A DNA stretch of 64,000 bases. It comes from Rhodocista pekingensis (GTDB taxonomy: Bacteria; Pseudomonadota; Alphaproteobacteria; Azospirillales; Azospirillaceae). The stretch is from positions 14,382 through 78,381 of the forward strand of contig NZ_JBHTCM010000008.1 of assembly GCF_042665545.1 (NCBI RefSeq), given 5' to 3'. Positions 17,363 through 25,592 of the stretch are shown one piece after another. Numbering within the stretch: position 1 is the first letter of the stretch; each line of letters begins with the position of its first letter. The position numbers and the translations under genes were made by a program. Under the pieces are notes generated by a model. The model did not search any database. It had not been told where the DNA came from and saw nothing but the letters and a program-made list of their open reading frames with translations.

Positions 17363-18286
17363 TCAGCCCGCCCCGTGCGCCCGCAGGAAGGCCAGGCAGC
17401 GCGCCCAGGCGTCGGCCGCCATCCCGGGCCGGTAGCTCGGCCGGTAATCGGCGAAGAACCCGTGCGGACCCTCGGGATAGAGCACGATCTCCGACTCCGT
17501 CTTCCCCGCCGCGGCCAGGGCTGCGCGCATCGCCTCCACGTCCGCGACCGGAATGCCCTGGTCGGCCCCGCCATAGAGGCCCAGCACCGGGGCCTTCAGT
17601 GCTGCGGCCAGTTCCACCGGCACCATCGGCTGCAAGGCGGTCGGCGGCGAGGCGAGCCGGCCGTACCACGCCACCCCCGCCTTCAGCCGGGGCTGGTGCG
17701 CGGCGTAGAGCCAGGTGATCCGCCCGCCCCAGCAGAACCCCGTCACCGCCGCCCGGTCGGCATCGCCGCCGTTCGCGCCGGCCCAGCGCAGGGTGGCGTC
17801 GAGGTCGGCCATCACCTGCGCGTCGGGCACCCTGGACACCAGCTCGCGCACCAGGGTCTGGATGTCCGGCACCGCCGCCGGGTCGCCCTGGCGGGCATAA
17901 AGTTCGGGCGCCACGGCCAGCCAGCCCTGGTGGGCGAAGCGGCGGCAGACGTCGCGGATATGTTCGTGGACGCCGAAGATCTCCTGCACCACCAGCACCA
18001 CGGGGAAGGGGCCGGCGCCCTGCGGGGCCGCGCGGTAGGCCGGCAGCTCGCCGTCCGCCACGGGGATGCGGACCTCCCCCGCCGTCAGCCCCTCCGCCGC
18101 GGTCGTGATGGTGGCCGCGGCCACCGGCCGGACGGAGAGCGCAAAGCCCGCCGCAAGGCCGGCCACGGCGAAGGCGCGGCGACTGATCTCCGCCGCGGGG
18201 ACAAGGCCACGGGCGTCGGGGGCCAGGGAGGCGGGCGTGAGGGAGGCAGGCGAGGAAGGGGGAGCGTCGCTCGGGCGGTCGTGCAT
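17363..18286 (-). CDS. Dienelactone hydrolase family protein, Tat-exported
   Basis: A 307-residue alpha/beta hydrolase. The triad of dienelactone hydrolases is visible: Cys in TGFCWGGR, Asp in GGADQGI and His in EGPHGFF, after VVLVVQEIFGVHEHIRDVCRR. A twin-arginine signal (SRRAFAVAGLAAGFAL, Arg pair at 36-37) indicates export in folded form. An unconserved Pro/Ser-rich stretch precedes it. The true substrate is unknown, since many members of this family act on other esters or lactones. It is downstream of the CoA-transferase gene on the same strand, with about 120 bases between. Confidence 0.87.
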   Translation of the reverse strand: MHDRPSDAPPSSPASLTPASLAPDARGLVPAAEISRRAFAVAGLAAGFALSVRPVAAATITTAAEGLTAGEVRIPVADGELPAYRAAPQGAGPFPVVLVVQEIFGVHEHIRDVCRRFAHQGWLAVAPELYARQGDPAAVPDIQTLVRELVSRVPDAQVMADLDATLRWAGANGGDADRAAVTGFCWGGRITWLYAAHQPRLKAGVAWYGRLASPPTALQPMVPVELAAALKAPVLGLYGGADQGIPVADVEAMRAALAAAGKTESEIVLYPEGPHGFFADYRPSYRPGMAADAWARCLAFLRAHGAG

Positions 18287-18408
18287 GGGGCGCTTCCTTG
18301 GTCGTTGCGGCCCCGCCGGGGAACGGTGCGGCTCGGCCGGGGTTCCGGTCGATATGGTCCGCCGCCGTCCGCTGCCCAGGGCCCCCGCCCCGGGAGAGCC
18401 CTTGCCGC

Positions 18409-19653
18409 TCAGATCACCCCCGTCTGCCGCAGCCGGGCCACCTCGTCGGGCTGCATGTGCAGCCAGTCGGACAGCACCGTCTCGGTATGCTGCCCCAGGG
18501 TCGGCGGGGCGTAGCGGTAGTTGACGGGCGTCTCCGACAGCCGGACCGGGCTGCCGATCAGATCCACCGGCCCGCCTGCCGCGGCATGCTCCAGGCTGAC
18601 CCGCATGCCGCGGGCCTGCACCTGCGGGTCGGCGAAGACGGCCGGGATGTCGTTGATCGGGCCGCAGGGCACGCCCAGCCGCTCCAGCCCCTCCAGCCAG
18701 TGCGCCGCCGGCTGCCGGCGGATCAGGGCGGCGACCTCCGCCACTGTCTCCGCGCGGTTGCCGACCCGCGCCGGGTTGGTGGCGAAGCGCGGATCGTCGG
18801 CCAGCTCCGGCCGGCCGGCGAAGGTGCAGAAGCGGCGGAACTGCTCGTCGTTGCCCACCGCCAGGATGATCCAGCCGTCCGCCGCCTCGAAGGTCTGATA
18901 GGGCACGATGGTGGGATGGCCGTTGCCCGTCCGCGGCACGGGCGTGCCGCTGGTCAGGAAGTACTGCCCCGCGTTGGACAGCCAGGCCACCTGCGTGTCC
19001 AGCAGCGCCATGTCCAGATGCTGGCCGCGGCCCGACAGGTCGCGGTGGCGCAGCGCCGCCAGGATGCCGATGGCGGCATAGGTCCCCGCCATCAGGTCGG
19101 CGATGGCGACGCCGGTCTTCATCGGCTGGCCGCCGGGCTCCCCGGTCAGGGACATGATGCCCCCCATGCCCTGAACCATGAAGTCGTAGCCGGCCCGCGC
19201 GGCATAGGGGCCGGTCTGCCCGAAGCCGGTGATCGAGCAGTAGACCAGCCGCGGATAGGCGATGTGCAGGTCGTCGTAGCCCAGGCCGTAGCGCGCCAGG
19301 GTGCCGGTCCGGTAGTTCTCCACCAGCACGTCGGCATGCCCGACGAGGCGGCGGGCGAGGGCCTGTCCCTCGGGCTTCGTGAAGTCCAGCGTCAGGGACC
19401 GCTTGTTGCGGTTGGCGGACAGGTAATAGCTGCTCTCCCCCGTCGGGGTGCCCTCCGCATCCTCCAGATAGGGCGGACCCCAGCGGCGGGTGTCGTCCCC
19501 CTGGCCCGGCTTCTCCACCTTCACCACGTCGGCGCCGAGGTCGCCCAGGATCTGGGTGCAGCTCGGCCCGGCCAGGACACGGCTCATGTCCAGGACGCGC
19601 ACGCCCGCGAGCGGGCCGGTGACGGGCGGGGCGGGGGGATGCTTGCTGGGCAT
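18409..19653 (-). CDS. CaiB/BaiF-family (class III) CoA transferase
   Basis: A 414-residue family III acyl-CoA transferase that moves CoA between carboxylic acids. Family markers are LAGVRVLDMSRVLAGPSCTQILGDLGADVVKVE at the start, SANRNKRSLTLD, ADVLVENYRTGTLARYGLGYDDL, the GYDFMVQGMGGIMSLTGEP stretch, and PCGPINDIPAVFADPQVQARGM. The nucleophilic Asp lies in the ADLMAGTYAA region (about 190). Substrates cannot be predicted from this sequence. No acyl-CoA dehydrogenase or ligase is adjacent. Confidence 0.9.
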   Translation of the reverse strand: MPSKHPPAPPVTGPLAGVRVLDMSRVLAGPSCTQILGDLGADVVKVEKPGQGDDTRRWGPPYLEDAEGTPTGESSYYLSANRNKRSLTLDFTKPEGQALARRLVGHADVLVENYRTGTLARYGLGYDDLHIAYPRLVYCSITGFGQTGPYAARAGYDFMVQGMGGIMSLTGEPGGQPMKTGVAIADLMAGTYAAIGILAALRHRDLSGRGQHLDMALLDTQVAWLSNAGQYFLTSGTPVPRTGNGHPTIVPYQTFEAADGWIILAVGNDEQFRRFCTFAGRPELADDPRFATNPARVGNRAETVAEVAALIRRQPAAHWLEGLERLGVPCGPINDIPAVFADPQVQARGMRVSLEHAAAGGPVDLIGSPVRLSETPVNYRYAPPTLGQHTETVLSDWLHMQPDEVARLRQTGVI

Positions 19654-19836
19654 GGCGGCACGGACCCGGATGGGGGACGGGAGGTCGGACCCGGCAGTCT
19701 AGGAGTGCCGGGGCGTCGGGTCCCTCCGACAATATTCCTATGACCTGAAGCGCCGGAGCGACCGGCCCGGAGCGACGCTTGCCGGGCGGGCGGTTCCGGC
19801 GCATTCTCAGGGACCGCCCCTCCGGACGACGCCCCG

Positions 19837-20187
19837 ATGCCGCCCGATCCCAAAGCCGACCTGCTGCGCCAGATGCGGGACCTCCGCCGCCGGATCGACC
19901 CCGCGGTGCTGGAAAAGGCCGCCGGTGCCGCCCGCACCCTGGAGACGGCCCGCACGGCGCCCCGGGCGCCCGGCCCGGCCGCGCAGGACCCCGCCGCCGC
20001 CGAGCCCTATGACAAGCAGGCGGCGCGGCAGGCGGTAATGCTGTTCCTCCAGGGCCGGGCCGACAACGGCCAGTTCGCCCGTCGGCTGATGGACGCGCTC
20101 CAGAAGCCGGAGGAGGCGGCGAAGGCCTACCGCAAGCCGGAGACGGCAGCGCCGAAGCCGACCGTCATCCGGCGGACGCGGGGCTGA
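19837..20187 (+). CDS. Hypothetical protein, 116 residues
   Basis: A small cytoplasmic protein with no recognised family. It has an N-terminal helix rich in Arg (LLRQMRDLRRRIDPAVLEKA), an Ala/Pro-rich linker, a helical segment (KQAARQAVMLFLQGRADNGQFARRLMDAL) and a basic Pro-rich tail ending VIRRTRG. There is no signal peptide or membrane segment. It lies head-to-head with the CoA transferase and tail-to-tail with the transporter. High-GC codon use like its neighbours suggests it is real. Confidence 0.65.
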   Translation: MPPDPKADLLRQMRDLRRRIDPAVLEKAAGAARTLETARTAPRAPGPAAQDPAAAEPYDKQAARQAVMLFLQGRADNGQFARRLMDALQKPEEAAKAYRKPETAAPKPTVIRRTRG

Positions 20188-20202
20188 GGCGCTGGGTCCC
20201 GG

Positions 20203-21117
20203 TCAGGTCAGCAGCGCCAGCCAGAGCGGCAGGGTCAGCGTCGCGGCCAGGGTCTGTGCCGTGATGATCCCGGCCATCAGCCGGTGGTCGCCGCCCATCT
20301 GGCGGGCCAGCACATAGGCCGACGCCGCCGTCGGGATGGCGTTGTAGAGCACGATGACGACCAGCGGCCGTCCCGTGACACCGGCCAGCCCCGCCAGCCC
20401 CAGGGTGATCGCCGGCAGCACCAGCAGCCGCCCGACGGAGGCCGCCAGGACCTTGCGGCCGGCCCGGCGCACGGCCGGCAGGTCCAGCCCGGCGCCCACG
20501 GCCATCAGCCCCAGCGGCAGCGCCGCCGCGGCCAGCACCTTCAGCAGCGGAGAGACGACGGGGATCTCCGGAACGCCGACGGCGTTCAGCGTGCCGCCGA
20601 TCAGCACGGCCAGGATCAGCGGGTTGGTGGCCAGCAGCCGCAGCGTCGCCGGCCAGCCGCCGGTCGCCGCCCCGGTCCAGCGCGCCAGCGCCAGCACGCT
20701 CAGCACGTTCACCAGCGGCACCACCCAGAGCACGCCCAGCGCCATCAGGGCCGTGCCCTCCGTGCCGTAGAGGGCGGCGCCGACCGCCAGGGCGATGAAG
20801 CTGTTGACCCGCACCGTGCCCTGGAAGACGGAGGTGAAGGCGGGGCCGTCCTTCGCCAGCAGCGGGCGCGCCAGCACGGTCAGCAGGGCGATGGCGAGCA
20901 CCCCGCCGGCGAGCGCGACGCCGGCCCCCAGGATGTCCACCCCGCCGAAGCTGGCGCGGGCCGTGCTGTCGATCAGCAGGGCGGGGAAGAACAGGTGGTA
21001 GGTGAGCTGCTCCGCCGGGCGCCAGAACCCGTCCTGCACCAGACCGCTCCGGCGCAGCCACGCCCCGATGACGATCAGCAGGAAAACCGGCGCCAGCGCC
21101 GCGACGACGGTGATCAT
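20203..21117 (-). CDS. AEC-family membrane transporter (auxin efflux carrier type)
   Basis: A 304-residue polytopic membrane protein with about ten hydrophobic segments. The start MITVVAALAPVFLLIVIGAWLRRSG, the YHLFFPALLIDS segment, the FQGTVRVNSFIAL motif and the late YNAIPTAASAYVLARQMGGD motif are typical of AEC transporters, which carry malonate, malate or related organic acids. The ATG at 21117 overlaps the ruvX stop codon as ATGA, so translation is coupled. The reading frame runs further upstream, but that is only read-through into ruvX. Confidence 0.88.
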   Translation of the reverse strand: MITVVAALAPVFLLIVIGAWLRRSGLVQDGFWRPAEQLTYHLFFPALLIDSTARASFGGVDILGAGVALAGGVLAIALLTVLARPLLAKDGPAFTSVFQGTVRVNSFIALAVGAALYGTEGTALMALGVLWVVPLVNVLSVLALARWTGAATGGWPATLRLLATNPLILAVLIGGTLNAVGVPEIPVVSPLLKVLAAAALPLGLMAVGAGLDLPAVRRAGRKVLAASVGRLLVLPAITLGLAGLAGVTGRPLVVIVLYNAIPTAASAYVLARQMGGDHRLMAGIITAQTLAATLTLPLWLALLT

Positions 21118-21692
21118 TCGCCGCCGCCGTCGCCTCCGCCGTCGCTTCCGCCGTCTTCCCCGTCTGCGTTCCCGTCCTCGTCCCGGTCGTCGTCGCTGCC
21201 GGACGGAGCCGCATCGCCCTGGCGCAGCCGGTCCAGCGCGCCCTGGAGGATGTAGGCGGCGGCCATCTTGTCCACGACCTCGTCCCGGCGCTTCCGGGTC
21301 ATGTCCCAGCCGATCATCATGCGCTCGACCGCGCTGGTGGACAGGCGCTCGTCCCAGAAGGCGATCTCCGGTTCGAAGCCGAAGAGCTGCGGCCGTTGCA
21401 GCAGCAGCCGGGAGAACTCCCGCACCGACTGGCAGCGCGGCCCCTCCGTCCCGTCCATGTTCACCGGCAGGCCGACGACCAGGGCGCGCACGTCGCGGTC
21501 GCGCATGGCGCGGGCCAGCTCCTGCGCGTCCTGGGTGAACTTGGTGCGGCGGATCGTGCCGACCGGGGAAGCGACGCTCAGCCCCGGGTCGGAAACGGCC
21601 AGCCCGATCGTCTTCTCGCCCAGGTCCAGCCCCATCAGGCGCCCGTTCCGGGGCAGGCTGGCCTTCAGTTCCATGAGGTTGCGGATTGCCAT
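21114..21692 (-). CDS. ruvX: YqgF/RuvX family pre-16S rRNA nuclease / Holliday junction resolvase-like
   Basis: A 192-residue RNase H-fold protein. RLMGLDLGEKTIGLAVSD carries the first catalytic Asp, VVGLPVNMDGTEGPRCQSVREF the second motif, and FWDERLSTSAVERMM and KMAAAYILQ the rest. In E. coli, YqgF is needed for 16S rRNA 5'-end maturation. The last 30 residues are an Asp/Gly/Ser run (SDDDRDEDGNADGEDGGSDGG...), not part of the conserved fold. It is divergent from gatC and overlaps the AEC transporter start. Confidence 0.92.
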   Translation of the reverse strand: MAIRNLMELKASLPRNGRLMGLDLGEKTIGLAVSDPGLSVASPVGTIRRTKFTQDAQELARAMRDRDVRALVVGLPVNMDGTEGPRCQSVREFSRLLLQRPQLFGFEPEIAFWDERLSTSAVERMMIGWDMTRKRRDEVVDKMAAAYILQGALDRLRQGDAAPSGSDDDRDEDGNADGEDGGSDGGGDGGGE

Positions 21693-21773
21693 TGTCGGAT
21701 GCTACCTTCCGCGCGGCGTTCGCCGGCTCCTTCGGGGGCGCGGCCCCTCTATCCATGCATGAGACTTAGCAGC

Positions 21774-22061
21774 ATGTCGCTCGACAAGGCTACCGTGGCG
21801 AAGATCGCGCATCTCGCCCGCATCCGTGTCCCGGAGGAAGAGCAGGAGCATCTGGCCCAGGAGCTGAACGGTATCCTGGGCTGGGTCGAACAGCTCGGCG
21901 AGGTGGACACGGACGGGGTGCAACCGATCACCAGCAACGTGGCCCAGACGCTGCGCCGCCGCCAGGACGTGGTGACCGACGGGGGCTACCCGGAAAAGGT
22001 GGTCGCCAACGCGCCCGAGGGTGCCGAGCATTTCTTCGCCGTTCCGAAGGTTGTCGAGTGA
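21774..22061 (+). CDS. gatC: Asp-tRNA(Asn)/Glu-tRNA(Gln) amidotransferase subunit C
   Basis: A 95-residue subunit that wraps around GatA and stabilises the GatCAB complex, which converts Glu-tRNA(Gln) or Asp-tRNA(Asn) to the amide form. The pattern TVAKIAHLARIRVPEEEQEHLAQELNGILGWVEQLGEVDTDGVQP and the end GAEHFFAVPKVVE are standard. Its stop codon shares a base with the gatA start. Confidence 0.96.
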   Translation: MSLDKATVAKIAHLARIRVPEEEQEHLAQELNGILGWVEQLGEVDTDGVQPITSNVAQTLRRRQDVVTDGGYPEKVVANAPEGAEHFFAVPKVVE

Positions 22062-23626
22062 TGATGTCGCTGAACCATCTGACCATGGCCGAGGCCCTGG
22101 CGGGCCTGCGCGCCGGGGAGTTCACCGCCACCGAACTGACCGAGGCGCATCTGCGCGCGGTCGAGGCGACCCGCGGTCTGAACATCTTCATAACCGAGAC
22201 GGCGGACATCGCCCTGCGCCAGGCCAAGGCCGCGGACGAGCGCTATGCCGCCGGCACCGCGCTGCCGATGGACGGCCTGCCCATCGCGGTGAAGGACCTG
22301 TTCTGCACCGAGGGCGTGCTGACCACCGCGGCCAGCCACATCCTGGACGGCTTCAAGCCGCCCTATGAATCCTCCGTCACGGCCAATCTCTGGCGCGACG
22401 GCGCGGTCATGCTGGGCAAGGTGAACCTGGACGAGTTCGCCATGGGCTCGGCCAACATCACCAGCTACTACGGCCCGGTCATCAGCCCCTGGTCGAAGGG
22501 TCGCCGCGTCCAGCGCGACGCCGCCCCGGCCGGGTCCGGCGTGCTGGCCGAGGTGGCGGAGGCGTTCCGCCAGCCGCAGCCCGTGACCGAGTGGGAATGG
22601 GAGCGCAAGCTCGTCCCCGGCGGCTCCTCGGGCGGGTCGGCCGCGGCGGTCGCGGCGCGCGTCGCCATGGCCGCCACCGGCACGGACACCGGCGGGTCCA
22701 TCCGCCAGCCGGCCAGCTTCGTCGGCATCGTCGGCCTGAAGCCGACCTATGGCCGCTGCTCCCGCTGGGGCATCGTCGCCTTCGCCTCCTCGCTCGATCA
22801 GGCCGGGCCGATGACCCGCACCGTGCGGGATGCGGCGATCATGCTCCGCTCCATGGCCGGCTTCGACCCGAAGGACAGCACCTCGGCCGACGTGCCGGTG
22901 CCGGACTATGAGAAGGCGATCACCGGCGACATCCGCGGCCTGCGCGTCGGCATCCCGCGCGAGTACCGGGTGGACGGCATGCCGGCCGAGATCGACCGGC
23001 TCTGGCAGCAGGGGGTGGAGTGGCTGAAGGCCGCCGGCGCCGTGCCGGTGGAGATCAGCCTGCCGCACACGAAGTACGCCCTGCCGGCCTACTACATCGT
23101 CGCCCCCGCGGAAGCCTCCTCCAACCTCGCCCGCTACGACGGCGTGCGCTTCGGCCTGCGCGTCGAGGGCAAGGACCTGAAGGAGATGTACGAGAACACC
23201 CGCGGCGAGGGCTTCGGCCGCGAGGTGCGCCGCCGCATCCTGATCGGCACCTACGTGCTCTCGGCCGGCTACTACGACGCCTATTACCTGAAGGCCCAGA
23301 AGGTGCGCGCCCGCATCGCCGAGGACTTCACCAAGGCGTGGGAGCAGTGCGACGTCATCCTGACGCCGACGGCGCCCAATACCGCCTTCGGCATCGGCGA
23401 GAAGATGGACGACCCCATCGCCATGTACCTGAACGACGTGTTCACGGTGCCGGCGAACCTCGCGGGTCTGCCGGGTATGTCGGTTCCGGCCGGGCTGGCC
23501 GGCAACGGCCTGCCGCTGGGGCTGCAACTCGTCGGCCGGCCGTTCGACGAGGCGACGCTCATCCGCGCCGCCGCCGTGCTGGAACAGGCGGCCGGCCCGC
23601 AGCCGCTGCCGCCGGTCCACGCGTGA
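22061..23626 (+). CDS. gatA: Asp-tRNA(Asn)/Glu-tRNA(Gln) amidotransferase subunit A
   Basis: The glutaminase subunit of GatCAB, 521 residues from the ATG at 22061 (22064 is also possible). The amidase triad is visible: Lys78 in IAVKDLF, the cis-Ser in VPGGSSGGSAAAVAA (about 190) and nucleophile Ser213 in DTGGSIRQPA. An extra stretch of roughly 35 residues (about 145-183, with SKGRRVQRDAAPAGSG and an amphipathic helix) separates the GPVISPW segment from VPGGSSGGS, where most GatA proteins have a short loop. The gatB gene, often next in line, is not here. Confidence 0.95.
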   Translation: MMSLNHLTMAEALAGLRAGEFTATELTEAHLRAVEATRGLNIFITETADIALRQAKAADERYAAGTALPMDGLPIAVKDLFCTEGVLTTAASHILDGFKPPYESSVTANLWRDGAVMLGKVNLDEFAMGSANITSYYGPVISPWSKGRRVQRDAAPAGSGVLAEVAEAFRQPQPVTEWEWERKLVPGGSSGGSAAAVAARVAMAATGTDTGGSIRQPASFVGIVGLKPTYGRCSRWGIVAFASSLDQAGPMTRTVRDAAIMLRSMAGFDPKDSTSADVPVPDYEKAITGDIRGLRVGIPREYRVDGMPAEIDRLWQQGVEWLKAAGAVPVEISLPHTKYALPAYYIVAPAEASSNLARYDGVRFGLRVEGKDLKEMYENTRGEGFGREVRRRILIGTYVLSAGYYDAYYLKAQKVRARIAEDFTKAWEQCDVILTPTAPNTAFGIGEKMDDPIAMYLNDVFTVPANLAGLPGMSVPAGLAGNGLPLGLQLVGRPFDEATLIRAAAVLEQAAGPQPLPPVHA

Positions 23627-23722
23627 GCCGCAGAACCGGCGGGCATCGGCGGGGGGGCTGAGCCGGCTGGTCATCGGGGGCAGCCGGGCCGCCTTCCGGT
23701 TTGGGGGCTGCCTGGCGTGTAG

Positions 23723-23807
23723 TGAGGAAAGCGATGCCCGATGGTTGTGGGGCCCGCTTTCCTCAATCCTCTGGTTTTGTTGTTGGGCCTCTGGTTTTGG
23801 TGTTGGG
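23723..23807. repeat. Inverted repeat followed by a 20-bp tandem repeat
   Basis: Arms TGAGGAAAGCG (23723-23733) and CGCTTTCCTCA (23755-23765) are perfect complements around a 21-base spacer; this may be the gatA terminator, since the next bases are T-rich. Immediately after, two 20-bp units (23768-23787 and 23788-23807) starting CCTCTGGTTTTG differ at one base. The surrounding DNA is visibly less GC-rich than gatA. Confidence 0.6.
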
Positions 23808-23832
23808 AATGGCGTAATTTAGTGTTCAGGGA

Positions 23833-25320
23833 ATGCTTGTGGCTTGCCGGGGGGCATTCATGGGCATTAAGGGGAACGCTTGCGCCACGAGTGAGCTTCA
23901 AGGCTGTCTTTATCTGATCGGCAGCGTGCTTGTTCTGAAGTATTTCGTGTTTTTTCTGGATTCGACGCCTCGTTTCTTCATGGGCGATTCGGCCAGCTAT
24001 ATTCACACGGCCATGACGGGTTGGATTCCGTCAGACCGGTCGTTCCTGTACGGGTACCTGATCCGCATCTTCTCGGGCCCCCAGGATGGACTGACCACCT
24101 TTCTGGCAGTCCAGGTCCTTGTTTCGGCAGGTGCGGCGATCCTTGCCGGTCTGGCTGCCCGGATCGCTGCCGGGGCCAGCATGGGGACCGCTACGGTGGT
24201 CGCCCTGGTCGTCAGTCTGGAACCTTTGCAGCTCGCCTACGAACGCTATGTCATGGCGGAAACATTCGCCGGACTCATGCTCGCTATCCTGGTTGTTTCC
24301 GCCCTCTGGTATCTGCGGAAGCCGGCTCTTCTCCCGCTTCTGTCTTTTGTCGGTGCGGGAATCGGACTGGTTTCGCTACGCCTCAATACGGTTCCCCTGG
24401 TCTGGTCATTGGCGTTCATTCTGCCGGTTCTTTCTGTTGCCAGATTTCCTGGAACGTCTTTTGGACCTTTCCGGAATCCGAACTCTGCCCGGTTCGCCAG
24501 GGTTGCCCTGCATGTCGTGTTGCTGCTGGCGCTGACCGCGGTGACCCATGGGGTCTATCGACATGTTTATGGAGCCCTGCGGGATGGTCCCCCGGGCTAT
24601 CAACATGCGGATGGACTGTTTGCTGTTGCCGGGTGGGCGCCCCTGATACGGGCCGATGCGTTCCCGGATGCGTTTCTGGCCGAGCAGATTCTATCGGCGG
24701 TGGCGATCGACCTTTCCGATCCGGGCAACCGCGAGGCACAGCGCTGGTCTCCGACCGGAATTTCGTATTGCTTCGAGCAGGTTATCGGAAATCCCTACGA
24801 TGCCAACCGACTGGCCAGGGAGGTGGCGTTCCGGGCAGCGTTGAATGATCCGGTCGCAGTGTTCCGGCTGGGGTTTCATACAGTATCCCGATACCTGGAC
24901 CCGGGGCAGATACGCGCATCATTGCGATGGGATCAGGGTGAGAACCCGATCACAGAGAATTTAGCGTCTGATCTTCGTTCGGTTTTTGCTGTTGATGTTG
25001 CCCGTTCTGTCGAGCCGAGTCCTGTCCGGTCATGGCATGGTTTTCCGGTCAACTGGTATATTTTGCTGCCTTTGATGCCGTGCGTTGCGTTTCTGTGCAT
25101 TCCCTTCGTGCCGACCTGTTCGCGTCCGGAGGTCGGATTTCTTGTGATCGTTGGATTCGGGCTCGTGGCCTGCGGTCCCTTTCTCGGCACAATGACAGTG
25201 GTGCGCTATCTCCACCCGCTGGCATGGCTGAACATGGTTCTGTTTGCAGTCATAGGGCACTCTCTTCTGAAGGCGAGGCTATCCGCTCAGAAGGCGTCTC
25301 CGGTGGCATTCGGGCTGTGA
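23833..25320 (+). CDS. Polytopic membrane protein, possible GT-C type glycosyltransferase
   Basis: A 495-residue protein with roughly ten hydrophobic segments. I do not recognise a named family with confidence. The start of the mature fold, FFLDSTPRFFMGDSASYIHTAMTGWIPSDRSFLYGYLIR, has an acidic DS near the first loop, and AYERYVMAETFAGLMLAIL follows. Together they resemble the polyprenyl-phosphate-sugar-dependent GT-C glycosyltransferases. A large non-membrane region (about 245-390) precedes the last membrane helices. Base composition and codon use (many A/T-ending codons) differ sharply from the flanking genes, suggesting transfer. Start could be ATG 23833 or 23860. It stands alone, after gatA. 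Confidence 0.75.
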   Translation: MLVACRGAFMGIKGNACATSELQGCLYLIGSVLVLKYFVFFLDSTPRFFMGDSASYIHTAMTGWIPSDRSFLYGYLIRIFSGPQDGLTTFLAVQVLVSAGAAILAGLAARIAAGASMGTATVVALVVSLEPLQLAYERYVMAETFAGLMLAILVVSALWYLRKPALLPLLSFVGAGIGLVSLRLNTVPLVWSLAFILPVLSVARFPGTSFGPFRNPNSARFARVALHVVLLLALTAVTHGVYRHVYGALRDGPPGYQHADGLFAVAGWAPLIRADAFPDAFLAEQILSAVAIDLSDPGNREAQRWSPTGISYCFEQVIGNPYDANRLAREVAFRAALNDPVAVFRLGFHTVSRYLDPGQIRASLRWDQGENPITENLASDLRSVFAVDVARSVEPSPVRSWHGFPVNWYILLPLMPCVAFLCIPFVPTCSRPEVGFLVIVGFGLVACGPFLGTMTVVRYLHPLAWLNMVLFAVIGHSLLKARLSAQKASPVAFGL

Positions 25321-25592
25321 CCTCTGCGGTATGACGGTCGACGAAGGTCGGGCCGCCTTGATGTCGTGCTGCCTGACAGGGCAGCCGTTCGCCGGAAGGA
25401 AGGGACCATGCCGGTCATCGGGTGGCTTACCCCCTCTGGTGGCGGGGTGCTCCCCTTCCGGTCGCGGGCGGGCGCGTGCCGGTCCGCGGTGTCGTCTGTT
25501 TCCTCACCGGGTCCGCGGGCATCGCCCGCCGGACGGAGGTGACGGCGCGACGCCGCAGCTCTCCGCCGGAACGGCGCCGAAGAGGGAGCCAG

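Noticed and set aside
23768..23807. CRISPR-like repeat
   Set aside because: Only two adjacent units with no spacers, and no cas genes nearby.
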